Assembly (NCBI GenBank): GCA_903908785.1
Contig: CAIVTL010000145.1
Location: 1-11,881 of the forward strand
Reading direction: 5' to 3'
Source of the DNA: Caldifarciminota bacterium
Lineage (GTDB): Bacteria; Hydrothermota; Tepidihabitantia; Tepidihabitantales; Tepidihabitantaceae
Length of the DNA: 11,881 nt
Shown: positions 1 to 5,130 of the stretch, piece after piece
Position numbering within the stretch: position 1 is the stretch's first letter
Layout: each line of letters opens with the position of its first letter
Position numbers and translations under genes: made by a program
Notes under the pieces: generated by a model
Told to the model about the DNA's origin: nothing
The model's input: only the letters and a program-made list of their open reading frames with translations
Database searches by the model: none

Positions 1-19
1 ATGCGTCCTCTGCTTCTGA

Positions 20-68
20 CCGCGCCGGGCGCGGTGCCAACACGCAACTCGTAACTCGAAACTCGCAA
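20..68. repeat. GC hairpin and AACTCG heptamer repeats
   Basis: CCGCGCC at 20-26 and GGCGCGG at 28-34 form a compact GC-rich dyad. It could be the hairpin of an upstream terminator, but no T-tract follows. It is followed by three 7-bp tandem units with the core AACTCG at 46-51, 53-58 and 60-65. Such simple repeats recur in several gaps of this window. No function can be assigned. Confidence 0.4.
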
Positions 69-84
69 CCGGGCTTGCGCTTGC

Positions 85-112
85 TTGACTTCTGTTCGCC
101 GGAACTTATGAT
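85..112 (+). promoter_or_regulatory. Candidate sigma70 promoter for hsdM
   Basis: TTGACT at 85-90 (-35, five of six consensus bases) is separated by 16 bp from TATGAT at 107-112 (-10, five of six). Transcription would start near 119, giving a leader of about 30 nt before the hsdM start at 149. This is the best promoter-like sequence in the window and probably drives hsdM and the genes following it. The call rests on pattern only. Confidence 0.6.
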
Positions 113-136
113 TCCGAACTCGATTTCGAGCACCCC

Positions 137-141
137 AGGAG
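137..141 (+). promoter_or_regulatory. Ribosome binding site of hsdM
   Basis: AGGAG ends 7 nt before the ATG at 149, which fixes that codon as the hsdM start. Confidence 0.7.
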
Positions 142-148
142 CGGTGAA

Positions 149-2248
149 ATGGCTAGAACAAAGAACACTCAGCAGAAGAACGGCAACGGCGCGAACGTAG
201 GATTCGAAGCCCAACTCTGGCAGGCAGCGGACAAGCTCCGCGGCGTGATGGACGCGTCCGAGTACAAGCACGTCGCGCTCGGCCTGATATTCCTTAAGTA
301 CATTTCCGACGCCTTTGCCGAACGCCACTCGGAACTCGAACGCGAGACCGCAGACTCCAAAAGCGAATGGTACGCCAAAGACGCGGCGCAGCGCAAGACC
401 ACGCTCGAAGACCGTGACGAGTACCTGTCCGAAAACGTCTTCTGGGTTCCGGAAAAGGCGCGGTGGTCCTACCTGCTGAAGCGCGCCAAGCTCCCATCCA
501 TCGGCAAAGACATCGACGATGCGATGGAGGCCATCGAGCGTGATAACCCGAAGCTTAAAGGTGTGCTTTCCAAGAACTACGCACGGGAGCAGATAGACAA
601 GACGACGCTTGGCGGCCTGATTGACCTGTTCGCCAACGTCGGGCTCGGGGACAAAGAGAGCCGGTCCAAAGACCTGCTCGGCCGGGCCTATGAGTACTTC
701 CTGAGAGAATTCGCCCTCGCCGAAGGCAGGAAAGGCGGCCAGTTCTGGACTCCGCGCTGCGTGGTACGCCTGCTGGTCGCGATGCTCGAACCGTTCAAGG
801 GGCGCGTCTTCGACCCGTGCCCCGGCTCGGGCGGGATGTTCGTGCAGAGCGAGGAATTCGTGCAGGCGCACGGCGGCAAGGTCGGCGACGTATCTATCTT
901 CGGCCAGGAGCGGAACCAGACCACCTACCGGCTCTGCATGATGAACCTTGCCATTCGCGGCATCGAGGGCAACATAGTCTGGAACAATGAGGGCTCGTTC
1001 CACAATGATGCGCACAAGGACCTGCGGGCCGACTTCGTGCTCGCCAACCCGCCCTTCAACGACTCAGACTGGGGCGGGGACCGGCTCAAGGACGACAAGC
1101 GCTGGAAGTACGGCGTGCCGCCCGAAGGCAACGCCAACTTCGCCTGGGTCCAGCATTTCATCCACCACCTCGCGCCGACCGGCATGGCCGGCTTCGTCCT
1201 TGCCAACGGCTCGATGTCCTCGAACCAGTCGGGCGAAGGCGAAATCCGCAAGAACATCATCGAGGCCGACCTCGTTGACTGCATGATTGCCCTGCCCGGC
1301 CAGCTCTTCTACTCGACGCAGATACCGGTCTGCCTCTGGTTCATCGCCCGCGACAAACGAGGGCGACCCTCACCCTTCCCTCTCCCAAAGGTAGAGGGTA
1401 CAGACAAGGAGCACTACCGTGGGGGCTTCGAATTCGCCGGGCTGGTTGAGAAGGCACGGGAACTGAGGAAGAAGCAGACCCCGGCTGAGGAAGTCATGTG
1501 GGCTCTGTTGCGGGACCGGCAGTTCATGGACTTGAAGTTCCGGCGGCAGCACCAGATTGGGAACTACATCGCTGACTTCTACTGCGACGAGCAGAAGTTG
1601 GTAATAGAGCTCGACGGGCCGGTTCATGAGAGTGCGCAGCAGCAGAAGCACGACGCCAAACGTGATGCATACCTGACCTCGATGGGAAACGCAGTGATTA
1701 GGTTGAGTAACGACCTCGTGCTCAGTGACCCGCAGGGCGCCCTGACCCGTGTCGTGGCCTCTCTCCCTATGGGAGAGACAAGAGTGAGGGCGACTTCGCC
1801 ACGTGATAGACGTGGCGAAGTCCTGTTCATTGATGCCAGAAAGCTCGGCACGATGGTGGACCGCACGCATCTTGAGTTGATGCCGGAAGACATTCGCAGG
1901 ATTGCCTCAACCTATCATGCTTGGCGGAGCAATCCTGCGAACCCTCACCCCAGCCCTCTCCCATTGGGAGAGGGTGACCGAAGGTCGGGTGAGGGGAATC
2001 CAGCCGCTGGCGCGTACAGCGATGTTCCAGGATACTGCCGGTCTGCGACACTGGAAGAGATTCGCTCCCACGGCTGGATTCTGACCCCTGGCCGCTACGT
2101 CGGGGCGGAACCGCAGCCCGAGGATTCCGAGCCTTTCGCCGAGAAGATGGCGCGGCTGACAAAGGAACTCGATTCCCAGTTTGCCGAGAGTGCCAAGTTG
2201 GAGAAGGAGATTAGGAAGAACCTGAAGGGATTTGGATATGGAGCGTAA
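149..2248 (+). CDS. hsdM: Type I restriction-modification DNA methyltransferase subunit HsdM with an in-frame DUF559 nuclease insert
   Basis: HsdM transfers a methyl group from S-adenosylmethionine to adenine in the site chosen by HsdS. Residues ~17-160 resemble the HsdM N-terminal helical domain. Residues ~165-400 are the N6-adenine methyltransferase core, with the cofactor motif DPCPGSGG at 222-229 and the catalytic NPPF at 300-303. The family sequence then breaks after FIARDKRG (to 405) and resumes at RRGEVLFIDARKLG (554-567). Between them lies a DUF559/Vsr-like endonuclease domain (~430-540; ADFYC 475-479, VIELDG 485-490, H493) flanked by repeat-encoded peptides. A second repeat peptide (~594-620) separates STYHAWR from AYSDVPGYCRSATLEEI. 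The C-terminal family ending (TPGRYVG, 646-652, then a coiled coil) is intact. At 699 residues it is longer than the usual ~500, and the two inserts explain the excess. The frame is open throughout, so a functional fusion is possible. Start ATG 149 follows AGGAG. It overlaps the next gene by 11 nt. Confidence 0.93.
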   Translation: MARTKNTQQKNGNGANVGFEAQLWQAADKLRGVMDASEYKHVALGLIFLKYISDAFAERHSELERETADSKSEWYAKDAAQRKTTLEDRDEYLSENVFWVPEKARWSYLLKRAKLPSIGKDIDDAMEAIERDNPKLKGVLSKNYAREQIDKTTLGGLIDLFANVGLGDKESRSKDLLGRAYEYFLREFALAEGRKGGQFWTPRCVVRLLVAMLEPFKGRVFDPCPGSGGMFVQSEEFVQAHGGKVGDVSIFGQERNQTTYRLCMMNLAIRGIEGNIVWNNEGSFHNDAHKDLRADFVLANPPFNDSDWGGDRLKDDKRWKYGVPPEGNANFAWVQHFIHHLAPTGMAGFVLANGSMSSNQSGEGEIRKNIIEADLVDCMIALPGQLFYSTQIPVCLWFIARDKRGRPSPFPLPKVEGTDKEHYRGGFEFAGLVEKARELRKKQTPAEEVMWALLRDRQFMDLKFRRQHQIGNYIADFYCDEQKLVIELDGPVHESAQQQKHDAKRDAYLTSMGNAVIRLSNDLVLSDPQGALTRVVASLPMGETRVRATSPRDRRGEVLFIDARKLGTMVDRTHLELMPEDIRRIASTYHAWRSNPANPHPSPLPLGEGDRRSGEGNPAAGAYSDVPGYCRSATLEEIRSHGWILTPGRYVGAEPQPEDSEPFAEKMARLTKELDSQFAESAKLEKEIRKNLKGFGYGA
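1367..1398. repeat. Left repeat arm flanking the DUF559 insert
   Basis: CCCTCACCC at 1367-1375 is followed by the CCCTCTCCCA arm at 1378-1387 and a slightly mismatched right arm ending GAGGG at 1398. This is the left part of the dispersed repeat seen complete at 1942-1995 and 8344-8399. The closing GGGTGAGGG is missing here and appears, as GAGTGAGGG, only on the far side of the DUF559 domain. Confidence 0.75.
1427..1755 (+). other. DUF559 (Vsr-like) endonuclease domain inserted in hsdM
   Basis: HsdM residues ~427-536 read as a nearly complete DUF559 protein: helices starting EKARELRKKQTPAEE, then KFRRQHQIGNYIADFYC, KLVIELDG and a C-terminal R(L)SNDLVL segment. DUF559 proteins have the very-short-patch-repair/PD-(D/E)xK nuclease fold. 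The acidic residues D476, E487 and D489 and H493 are present, so the domain may be active. A free-standing DUF559 protein is normally about 110-130 residues, which matches this insert. It has no stop codons and is in frame with HsdM on both sides. It may be translated only as part of HsdM. Confidence 0.85.
1758..1790. repeat. Right repeat arm flanking the DUF559 insert
   Basis: The hairpin arms CTCTCCC (1761-1767) and GGGAGAG (1771-1777) are followed by GAGTGAGGG at 1782-1790. It is the right part of the same repeat family; the left CCCTCACCC end is absent here. Together with 1367-1398 it brackets the DUF559 segment with terminal inverted repeats. Confidence 0.7.
1792..1822. repeat. 13-bp perfect inverted repeat at the insert/hsdM junction
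   Basis: GACTTCGCCACGT (1792-1804) and ACGTGGCGAAGTC (1810-1822) are exact reverse complements with a 5-nt loop. The right arm encodes RGEV of the conserved HsdM sequence, so it is host DNA. The left arm is an inverted copy of it lying at the edge of the insert. Confidence 0.75.
1942..1995. repeat. Complete 54-bp hairpin repeat inside hsdM
   Basis: The ends CCCTCACCC (1942-1950) and GGGTGAGGG (1987-1995) are exact inverted repeats. Between them lies an inner 10-bp hairpin, CCCTCTCCCA (1954-1963) and TGGGAGAGGG (1965-1974). It encodes a peptide containing PSPLPLGEG in frame between two conserved HsdM segments, lengthening the protein without a stop or frameshift. Confidence 0.85.
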
Positions 2249-2789
2249 TCCTGCCGACTTGAAGTGCCAAAATGGCACTTCAAGTGGCCAGTTGATGCCG
2301 GCCCGACGAATAGAACAGGCCATACTGGTGATTCGGGGCCATAGGGTGATGCTCAGTACAGACCTGGCCGTACTCTATGGGGTCGAGCCGAAAGTCCTAA
2401 TCCAGGCCGTGAAGCGCAACATCGAACGCTTTCCCGAGGACTTCATGTTCCAGCTAACCCGGGACGAATTCCGCATCTTGAAGTCACAATTTGTGACTTC
2501 AAGTTGGGGCGGCGTGCGAAGAGCGACGCCGTATGCCTTCACCGAACAGGGAGTGGCGATGCTATCGAGCGTACTGCGCAGCAAGCAAGCCGTGCAGGTC
2601 AACGTCGAGATAATGAGGACATTCGTCCGCCTGCGGCGCATCCTGGCCGAGAACGCCGCGCTTGCCCGCCGATTTGACGAACTCGAAAAGAAGTACGACG
2701 TCCAATTCAAGGGCGTTTTCGACGCTATCCGCAAGCTCATGCAGCCGCCTGAACCGAAGAAGAAGCCCATTGGCTTTCGTCCGGACTGA
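2238..2789 (+). CDS. ORF6N domain-containing DNA-binding protein
   Basis: This 183-residue protein matches the ORF6N family of phage-derived presumed DNA-binding proteins, which are often found beside RM genes. The ORF6N domain spans roughly residues 22-115 (RRIEQAILVIRGHRVMLSTDLAVLYGV, KVLIQAVKRN, RFPEDFMFQLT, PYAFTEQGVAMLSSVL). It is followed by VNVEIMRTFVRLRRIL, a charged coiled-coil stretch (138-170) and the family ending PPEPKKKPIGF. ATG 2238 is preferred: AAGGGA lies 7 nt upstream and the start overlaps the hsdM stop, implying coupling. A TTG at 2232 or an ATG at 2295 are alternatives, and the latter would remove the unusual first 19 residues. Its place between hsdM and hsdS recalls RhuM-type genes in other hsd loci. 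A role in regulating or modulating restriction is inferred, not shown. Confidence 0.88.
   Translation: MERNPADLKCQNGTSSGQLMPARRIEQAILVIRGHRVMLSTDLAVLYGVEPKVLIQAVKRNIERFPEDFMFQLTRDEFRILKSQFVTSSWGGVRRATPYAFTEQGVAMLSSVLRSKQAVQVNVEIMRTFVRLRRILAENAALARRFDELEKKYDVQFKGVFDAIRKLMQPPEPKKKPIGFRPD
2258..2284. repeat. 27-bp dyad A at the start of the ORF6N gene
   Basis: CTTGAAGT (2258-2265) and ACTTCAAG (2277-2284) are the outer arms. The inner arms GCCA/TGGC surround AAA, so the dyad is perfect apart from its 3-nt centre. Including the flanking A and T the stem is 13 bp. It encodes LKCQNGTSS. It could be an operator for the ORF6N protein or an RNA hairpin near the gene start. Confidence 0.75.
2477..2503. 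repeat. 27-bp dyad B inside the ORF6N gene
   Basis: The arms CTTGAAGTCACAA (2477-2489) and TTGTGACTTCAAG (2491-2503) are perfect reverse complements around one T. Its length and outer 8-bp arms are identical to dyad A, but the core differs. It encodes LKSQFVTSS, parallel to LKCQNGTSS at dyad A. Confidence 0.8.
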
Positions 2790-2791
2790 CC

Positions 2792-2920
2792 ATGTTGAAC
2801 GTTCGGGCGCTGCTCAAGAAACTCCGCGCCGACGGCCGAGTCGAGTGCCTGGGTCGGGGCCTGAATGCCCAATGGCAGAAGACCGACCGGAGGGATATGG
2901 GTACTGAGTCGGGAATATAG
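2792..2920 (+). CDS. Small winged-helix-like ORF, possible gene remnant
   Basis: This 42-residue reading frame starts ATG 2792, only 2 nt after the ORF6N stop, so reinitiation is plausible. The text RALLKKLRADGRVECLGRG followed by NAQWQKT resembles the recognition helix and wing of the winged-helix domains that end many Fic and AlbA_2-type proteins. It may be the tail of a deleted gene or a real small protein. No clear Shine-Dalgarno is visible apart from purines in the preceding gene end. The 95 nt to the next gene hold only a 25-residue open frame (2923-3000) without support. Confidence 0.4.
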   Translation: MLNVRALLKKLRADGRVECLGRGLNAQWQKTDRRDMGTESGI

Positions 2921-3015
2921 GCATGAAACTAGGTAGCAGGCGAACCGGGCGGAAACCGACCGGGAAGATACAACAGAACCTGGTGGAACTCGGCGCTTAG
3001 AGTGCGTTGCAGGCC

Positions 3016-4425
3016 ATGACCGAATCTGAGTTGCGCAAGCTGATTCGCGGCGGCGAGTCTCTTGAAGTCGAGTTCAAGGAGAGCTTCGACCGCGAGGCGG
3101 TCGAGACCGCGGGCGCGTTCGCCAACACCCGTGGCGGCACTATCTACGTTGGCGTCTCGCGGAAGGGCGAGTCAATCGGGATAGAAGTCGGGCCGGAGAC
3201 GCTGAGCGACTGGTCAAATCAAGTCAGCCAGGGCACCGACCCGCGCGTGATACCTGACATTGAAACCCGAGAAGTCGGTGGCAAGATGGTCGCCATGGTA
3301 GTAATCAGAGAATCACCGCTCAAGCCGGTTTCGGTCAAGGGCCGATGCTATCGCCGAGTCAGCACCAGCAATCGCGTCATGACTCCGGCCGAGATTTCAG
3401 AGATGCACCTTCAGTCAACCGGCTCAAGCTGGGACCTTCAGCCTGCACCGGGCAAGACGCTTCGGGACATAGACCCGGACATGGTAAGGAACTACGTGCG
3501 ACTGGCCAATGCCGCCGGTCGCAAGCGCATACCCGAAGCCGAGAGCTTCGAGCGGGTGCTGCGCAAGCTGGAACTCATCAAAGAACACCGACCGACGTGG
3601 GCCGCGGTGTTACTCTTCGGGAAGCGGCCCCAAAGCCCGCTGACGCAGGCCGTAGTTCACTGCGGCCTGTTCAAACAGGAAAGCCGGGTAATAGACGACC
3701 GGATGATAGACGGTTCCCTCATAGACCAGGTCGAAGAGGCGCTGAAGTTTATCCAGAAGAACACCAACGTCGAGTTCGTCATCACCGGCAAGCCGGCCCG
3801 CGATGAAATCTGGGACTATCCGCTTGAGGCTCTGCGTGAAGCGCTCATCAACGCGGTCTGCCACCGCGACTACACGCTTCCGTCCAACACCGACATCCGG
3901 ATTCACGACGACCGGCTGGAAATCTGGAGTCCGGGCGGCCTGCCGTTCGGCATAACGCTGCCCGAGTTGTTCAAACCTCACAAGTCGGTACTGAGGAACA
4001 AAGGTATTGCCTCGGTGCTGTACGACATCGGCTGGATTGAGAAATGGGGCTCAGGCATAGACAAGATAAGGCGGCTGTGCCGGAGCGAGAAGAAACCGGA
4101 ACCGGAGTACGAGGAACAGACCCAGACCCTTATCGCGAGATTCCGCAAGGATGCATTCAAGGACGAGTACCTGCGCAAGCTCGGGCTGAGTGAACGGCAG
4201 ATGGCAGTCGTTGCATACGTCCGTCAGCACGCCAGCATCACCAACGCCGACCATCGTGCGCTTGCTGGTGTGCAGCGCAAAACGGCGGCACGGGACTTGG
4301 ATGCCCTCGTGAGTCTGGGCGTTCTCGATAGAACCGGTGAACGCAAGGGAACACGCTATGTACTCAGGAAGAACTTCGGCGCAGGAAGCCAGCCGCGCCG
4401 CAAGACGGATATGGGACATTTATGA
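3016..4425 (+). CDS. AlbA_2 / HATPase_c_4 ATP-binding protein (Schlafen-like), copy 1
   Basis: This 469-residue protein has the architecture of bacterial AlbA_2 (Schlafen AlbA_2) proteins. The AlbA_2 nucleic-acid-binding domain is at ~12-125 (ESLEVEFKES, AFANTRGGTIYVGV). A GHKL-type ATPase domain at ~265-355 has the N box EALREALINAVCHRDY (271-286), SPGGLP (305-310) and the GSG loop (345-347). A C-terminal winged helix lies at ~390-450 (LSERQMAVVAYV, RKTAARDLDALVSLGVL, GTRYVL). Such proteins are frequent in hsd operons, where they are proposed regulators or accessory defence factors; the exact role is unknown. ATG 3016 is chosen because the family begins just before ESELRKLI. TTG 3007 in the same frame is possible, and neither has a strong Shine-Dalgarno. 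The last codons (DMGHL) run into the repeat at 4413-4450, suggesting the C-terminus was altered by repeat DNA. Confidence 0.88.
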   Translation: MTESELRKLIRGGESLEVEFKESFDREAVETAGAFANTRGGTIYVGVSRKGESIGIEVGPETLSDWSNQVSQGTDPRVIPDIETREVGGKMVAMVVIRESPLKPVSVKGRCYRRVSTSNRVMTPAEISEMHLQSTGSSWDLQPAPGKTLRDIDPDMVRNYVRLANAAGRKRIPEAESFERVLRKLELIKEHRPTWAAVLLFGKRPQSPLTQAVVHCGLFKQESRVIDDRMIDGSLIDQVEEALKFIQKNTNVEFVITGKPARDEIWDYPLEALREALINAVCHRDYTLPSNTDIRIHDDRLEIWSPGGLPFGITLPELFKPHKSVLRNKGIASVLYDIGWIEKWGSGIDKIRRLCRSEKKPEPEYEEQTQTLIARFRKDAFKDEYLRKLGLSERQMAVVAYVRQHASITNADHRALAGVQRKTAARDLDALVSLGVLDRTGERKGTRYVLRKNFGAGSQPRRKTDMGHL

Positions 4426-4450
4426 GACATTTGAGACATTCGGATGTCCC
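4413..4450. repeat. GGGACAT/ATGTCCC stem with GACATT direct repeats
   Basis: GGGACAT (4413-4419) and ATGTCCC (4444-4450) can pair around a loop holding repeated GAGACATT units. It spans the stop codon of the upstream gene. It could be a weak terminator, but no T-tract follows the stem. Confidence 0.4.
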
Positions 4451-4470
4451 GCGCGACGAACACCGAGGGG

Positions 4471-4499
4471 AAACCCGCCACAAACCCGCCAAACCCGCC
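4471..4499. repeat. Three tandem AAACCCGCC units
   Basis: AAACCCGCC occurs at 4471-4479, 4482-4490 and 4491-4499. It is a short tandem repeat with no known function. Confidence 0.6.
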
Positions 4500-4588
4500 A
4501 TGAACCGGACACCAAACGTGATCAAGAAAGCCGCGAAGGGGACGATGAATGGGCAAATAGGGCAATCATGTGGGAGCAGCAAGTCCGA

Positions 4589-4632
4589 AGTAAGCGTACT
4601 ACCCTCAAGTGAGCGTATTAGTAAGCGTAGTA
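4589..4632. repeat. Three iteron-like 13-mers AGTRAGCGTANTA
   Basis: Copies lie at 4589-4601, 4608-4620 and 4620-4632, in the same orientation and differing at one or two bases. A fourth, degenerate TAGCGTAGG continues to about 4639. They could be protein-binding iterons or decayed simple repeat DNA. Confidence 0.5.
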
Positions 4633-4639
4633 GCGTAGG

Positions 4640-4667
4640 AATGGTGAATAGTGAATGGTGAATAGTG
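4640..4667. repeat. Two perfect 14-bp tandem repeats before the IVP gene
   Basis: AATGGTGAATAGTG occurs twice without a gap (4640-4653, 4654-4667). Its reverse complement resembles the CACCATTC-rich DNA after the gene, so the four-helix-bundle gene sits between roughly inverted flanks. Confidence 0.7.
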
Positions 4668-4670
4668 AAA

Positions 4671-4676
4671 GAGGAG
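4671..4676 (+). promoter_or_regulatory. Ribosome binding site of the four-helix-bundle gene
   Basis: GAGGAG ends 6 nt before ATG 4683. This selects that codon over the in-frame GTG at 4665, which lies inside the tandem repeat. Confidence 0.7.
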
Positions 4677-4682
4677 TGCGGG

Positions 4683-5048
4683 ATGCCTGAGAGCAAGCGG
4701 GACCTGACCGAACGGACGTTTGCCTTCGGTGTCCGGATTGTCGCGCTCTGCCGGACTCTGGACCGGCGTGACTCAACGTGTCGGATTCTGGCCGGCCAAC
4801 TCCTGCGTTCCGGGACTTCAGTAGGTGCGAACATCGAAGAGGCCCAAGCGAGTCAGAGCCGCGCCGACTTCACATCCAAGTGCTCGATTGCCTGCAAAGA
4901 GGCACGGGAAACGCACTACTGGCTCAGGTTGCTTTCGGCATCAGGAATCATCTCAGACCACGAAGTCGAAGGGCTTCTCGATGAGTGCGATCAGGTTGTT
5001 GCCATCCTCACCACGATAGTCAAGAAGGTGAAGCAGGGGACGAAGTGA
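4683..5048 (+). CDS. Four-helix-bundle protein, 23S rRNA intervening-sequence (IVP) family
   Basis: This 121-residue protein has the hallmarks of the four-helix-bundle/S23 family, named after ORFs in intervening sequences of 23S rRNA: DLTERTFAFGVRIV, the signature QLLRSGTSVGANIEEAQ, SRADFTSKCSIACKEARETHYWLRLL, and a last helix DECDQVVAILTTIVKKVK. Length is typical. Members usually stand alone far from rRNA genes and their cellular role is unclear; nucleic-acid binding has been suggested. There is no rRNA sequence here. The gene is flanked by simple repeats in rough inverted orientation (4640-4667 and 5055-5116), which together look like a transposable or hitch-hiking unit inserted between the upstream ATPase gene and hsdS. 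It has its own Shine-Dalgarno. Confidence 0.9.
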   Translation: MPESKRDLTERTFAFGVRIVALCRTLDRRDSTCRILAGQLLRSGTSVGANIEEAQASQSRADFTSKCSIACKEARETHYWLRLLSASGIISDHEVEGLLDECDQVVAILTTIVKKVKQGTK

Positions 5049-5054
5049 CCACTC

Positions 5055-5116
5055 GTTTTCACCCTTCCCCATTCTCATCTTGTTTTCACCATTCACCCTT
5101 CCCCATTCTCCATTCT
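5055..5116. repeat. Pyrimidine-rich direct repeats between the IVP gene and hsdS
   Basis: CACCCTTCCCCATTCTC occurs perfectly at 5060-5076 and 5094-5110, with GTTTTCACC in front of the first (5055-5063) and at 5082-5090 before the second. The CCATTCTC motif recurs once more to about 5116. In reverse complement this matches the style of the GAATGGTGAATAGTG repeat upstream of the gene. Confidence 0.7.
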
Positions 5117-5130
5117 CCTAGGAACTGACC

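Larger units (their letters stand above)
4426..4682. other. Gene-free repeat-rich spacer
   Basis: Open frames of 79-91 codons cross this stretch, including one whose ATG overlaps the previous stop at 4422. Their sequences are low-complexity and repeat-encoded, with no recognisable domain. I therefore read it as non-coding. It contains tandem AAACCCGCC, the 13-mer repeats at 4589-4632 and the AATGGTGAATAGTG repeats before the four-helix-bundle gene. Confidence 0.55.

Noticed and set aside
1361..1810. Intein in HsdM
   Set aside because: The insert lacks a splice-type Cys/Ser start and the His-Asn plus Cys/Ser/Thr end; the nuclease is DUF559, not a LAGLIDADG or HNH intein partner, and its flanks are DNA repeats.
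1370..1870. 166-codon open frame on the minus strand
   Set aside because: It is the antisense of hsdM across the DUF559 insert; its sequence has no recognisable domain and no start signal, and the repeat palindromes make both strands open.
3345..3806. 153-codon open frame on the plus strand inside the first AlbA_2 gene
   Set aside because: The frame is offset from a well-supported gene, and its composition (rich in R, H, G, P) is typical of a GC-rich shadow frame.
4337..4661. Open frames of 79-91 codons overlapping the AlbA_2 end and spacer
   Set aside because: They are made of repeat-encoded low-complexity sequence with no domain; the ATG at 4422 overlaps the stop codon but has no Shine-Dalgarno support.
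4471..4667. CRISPR array
   Set aside because: The repeats here are 9-14 bp, tandem or irregularly spaced, with no unique spacers of even length and no cas genes nearby.
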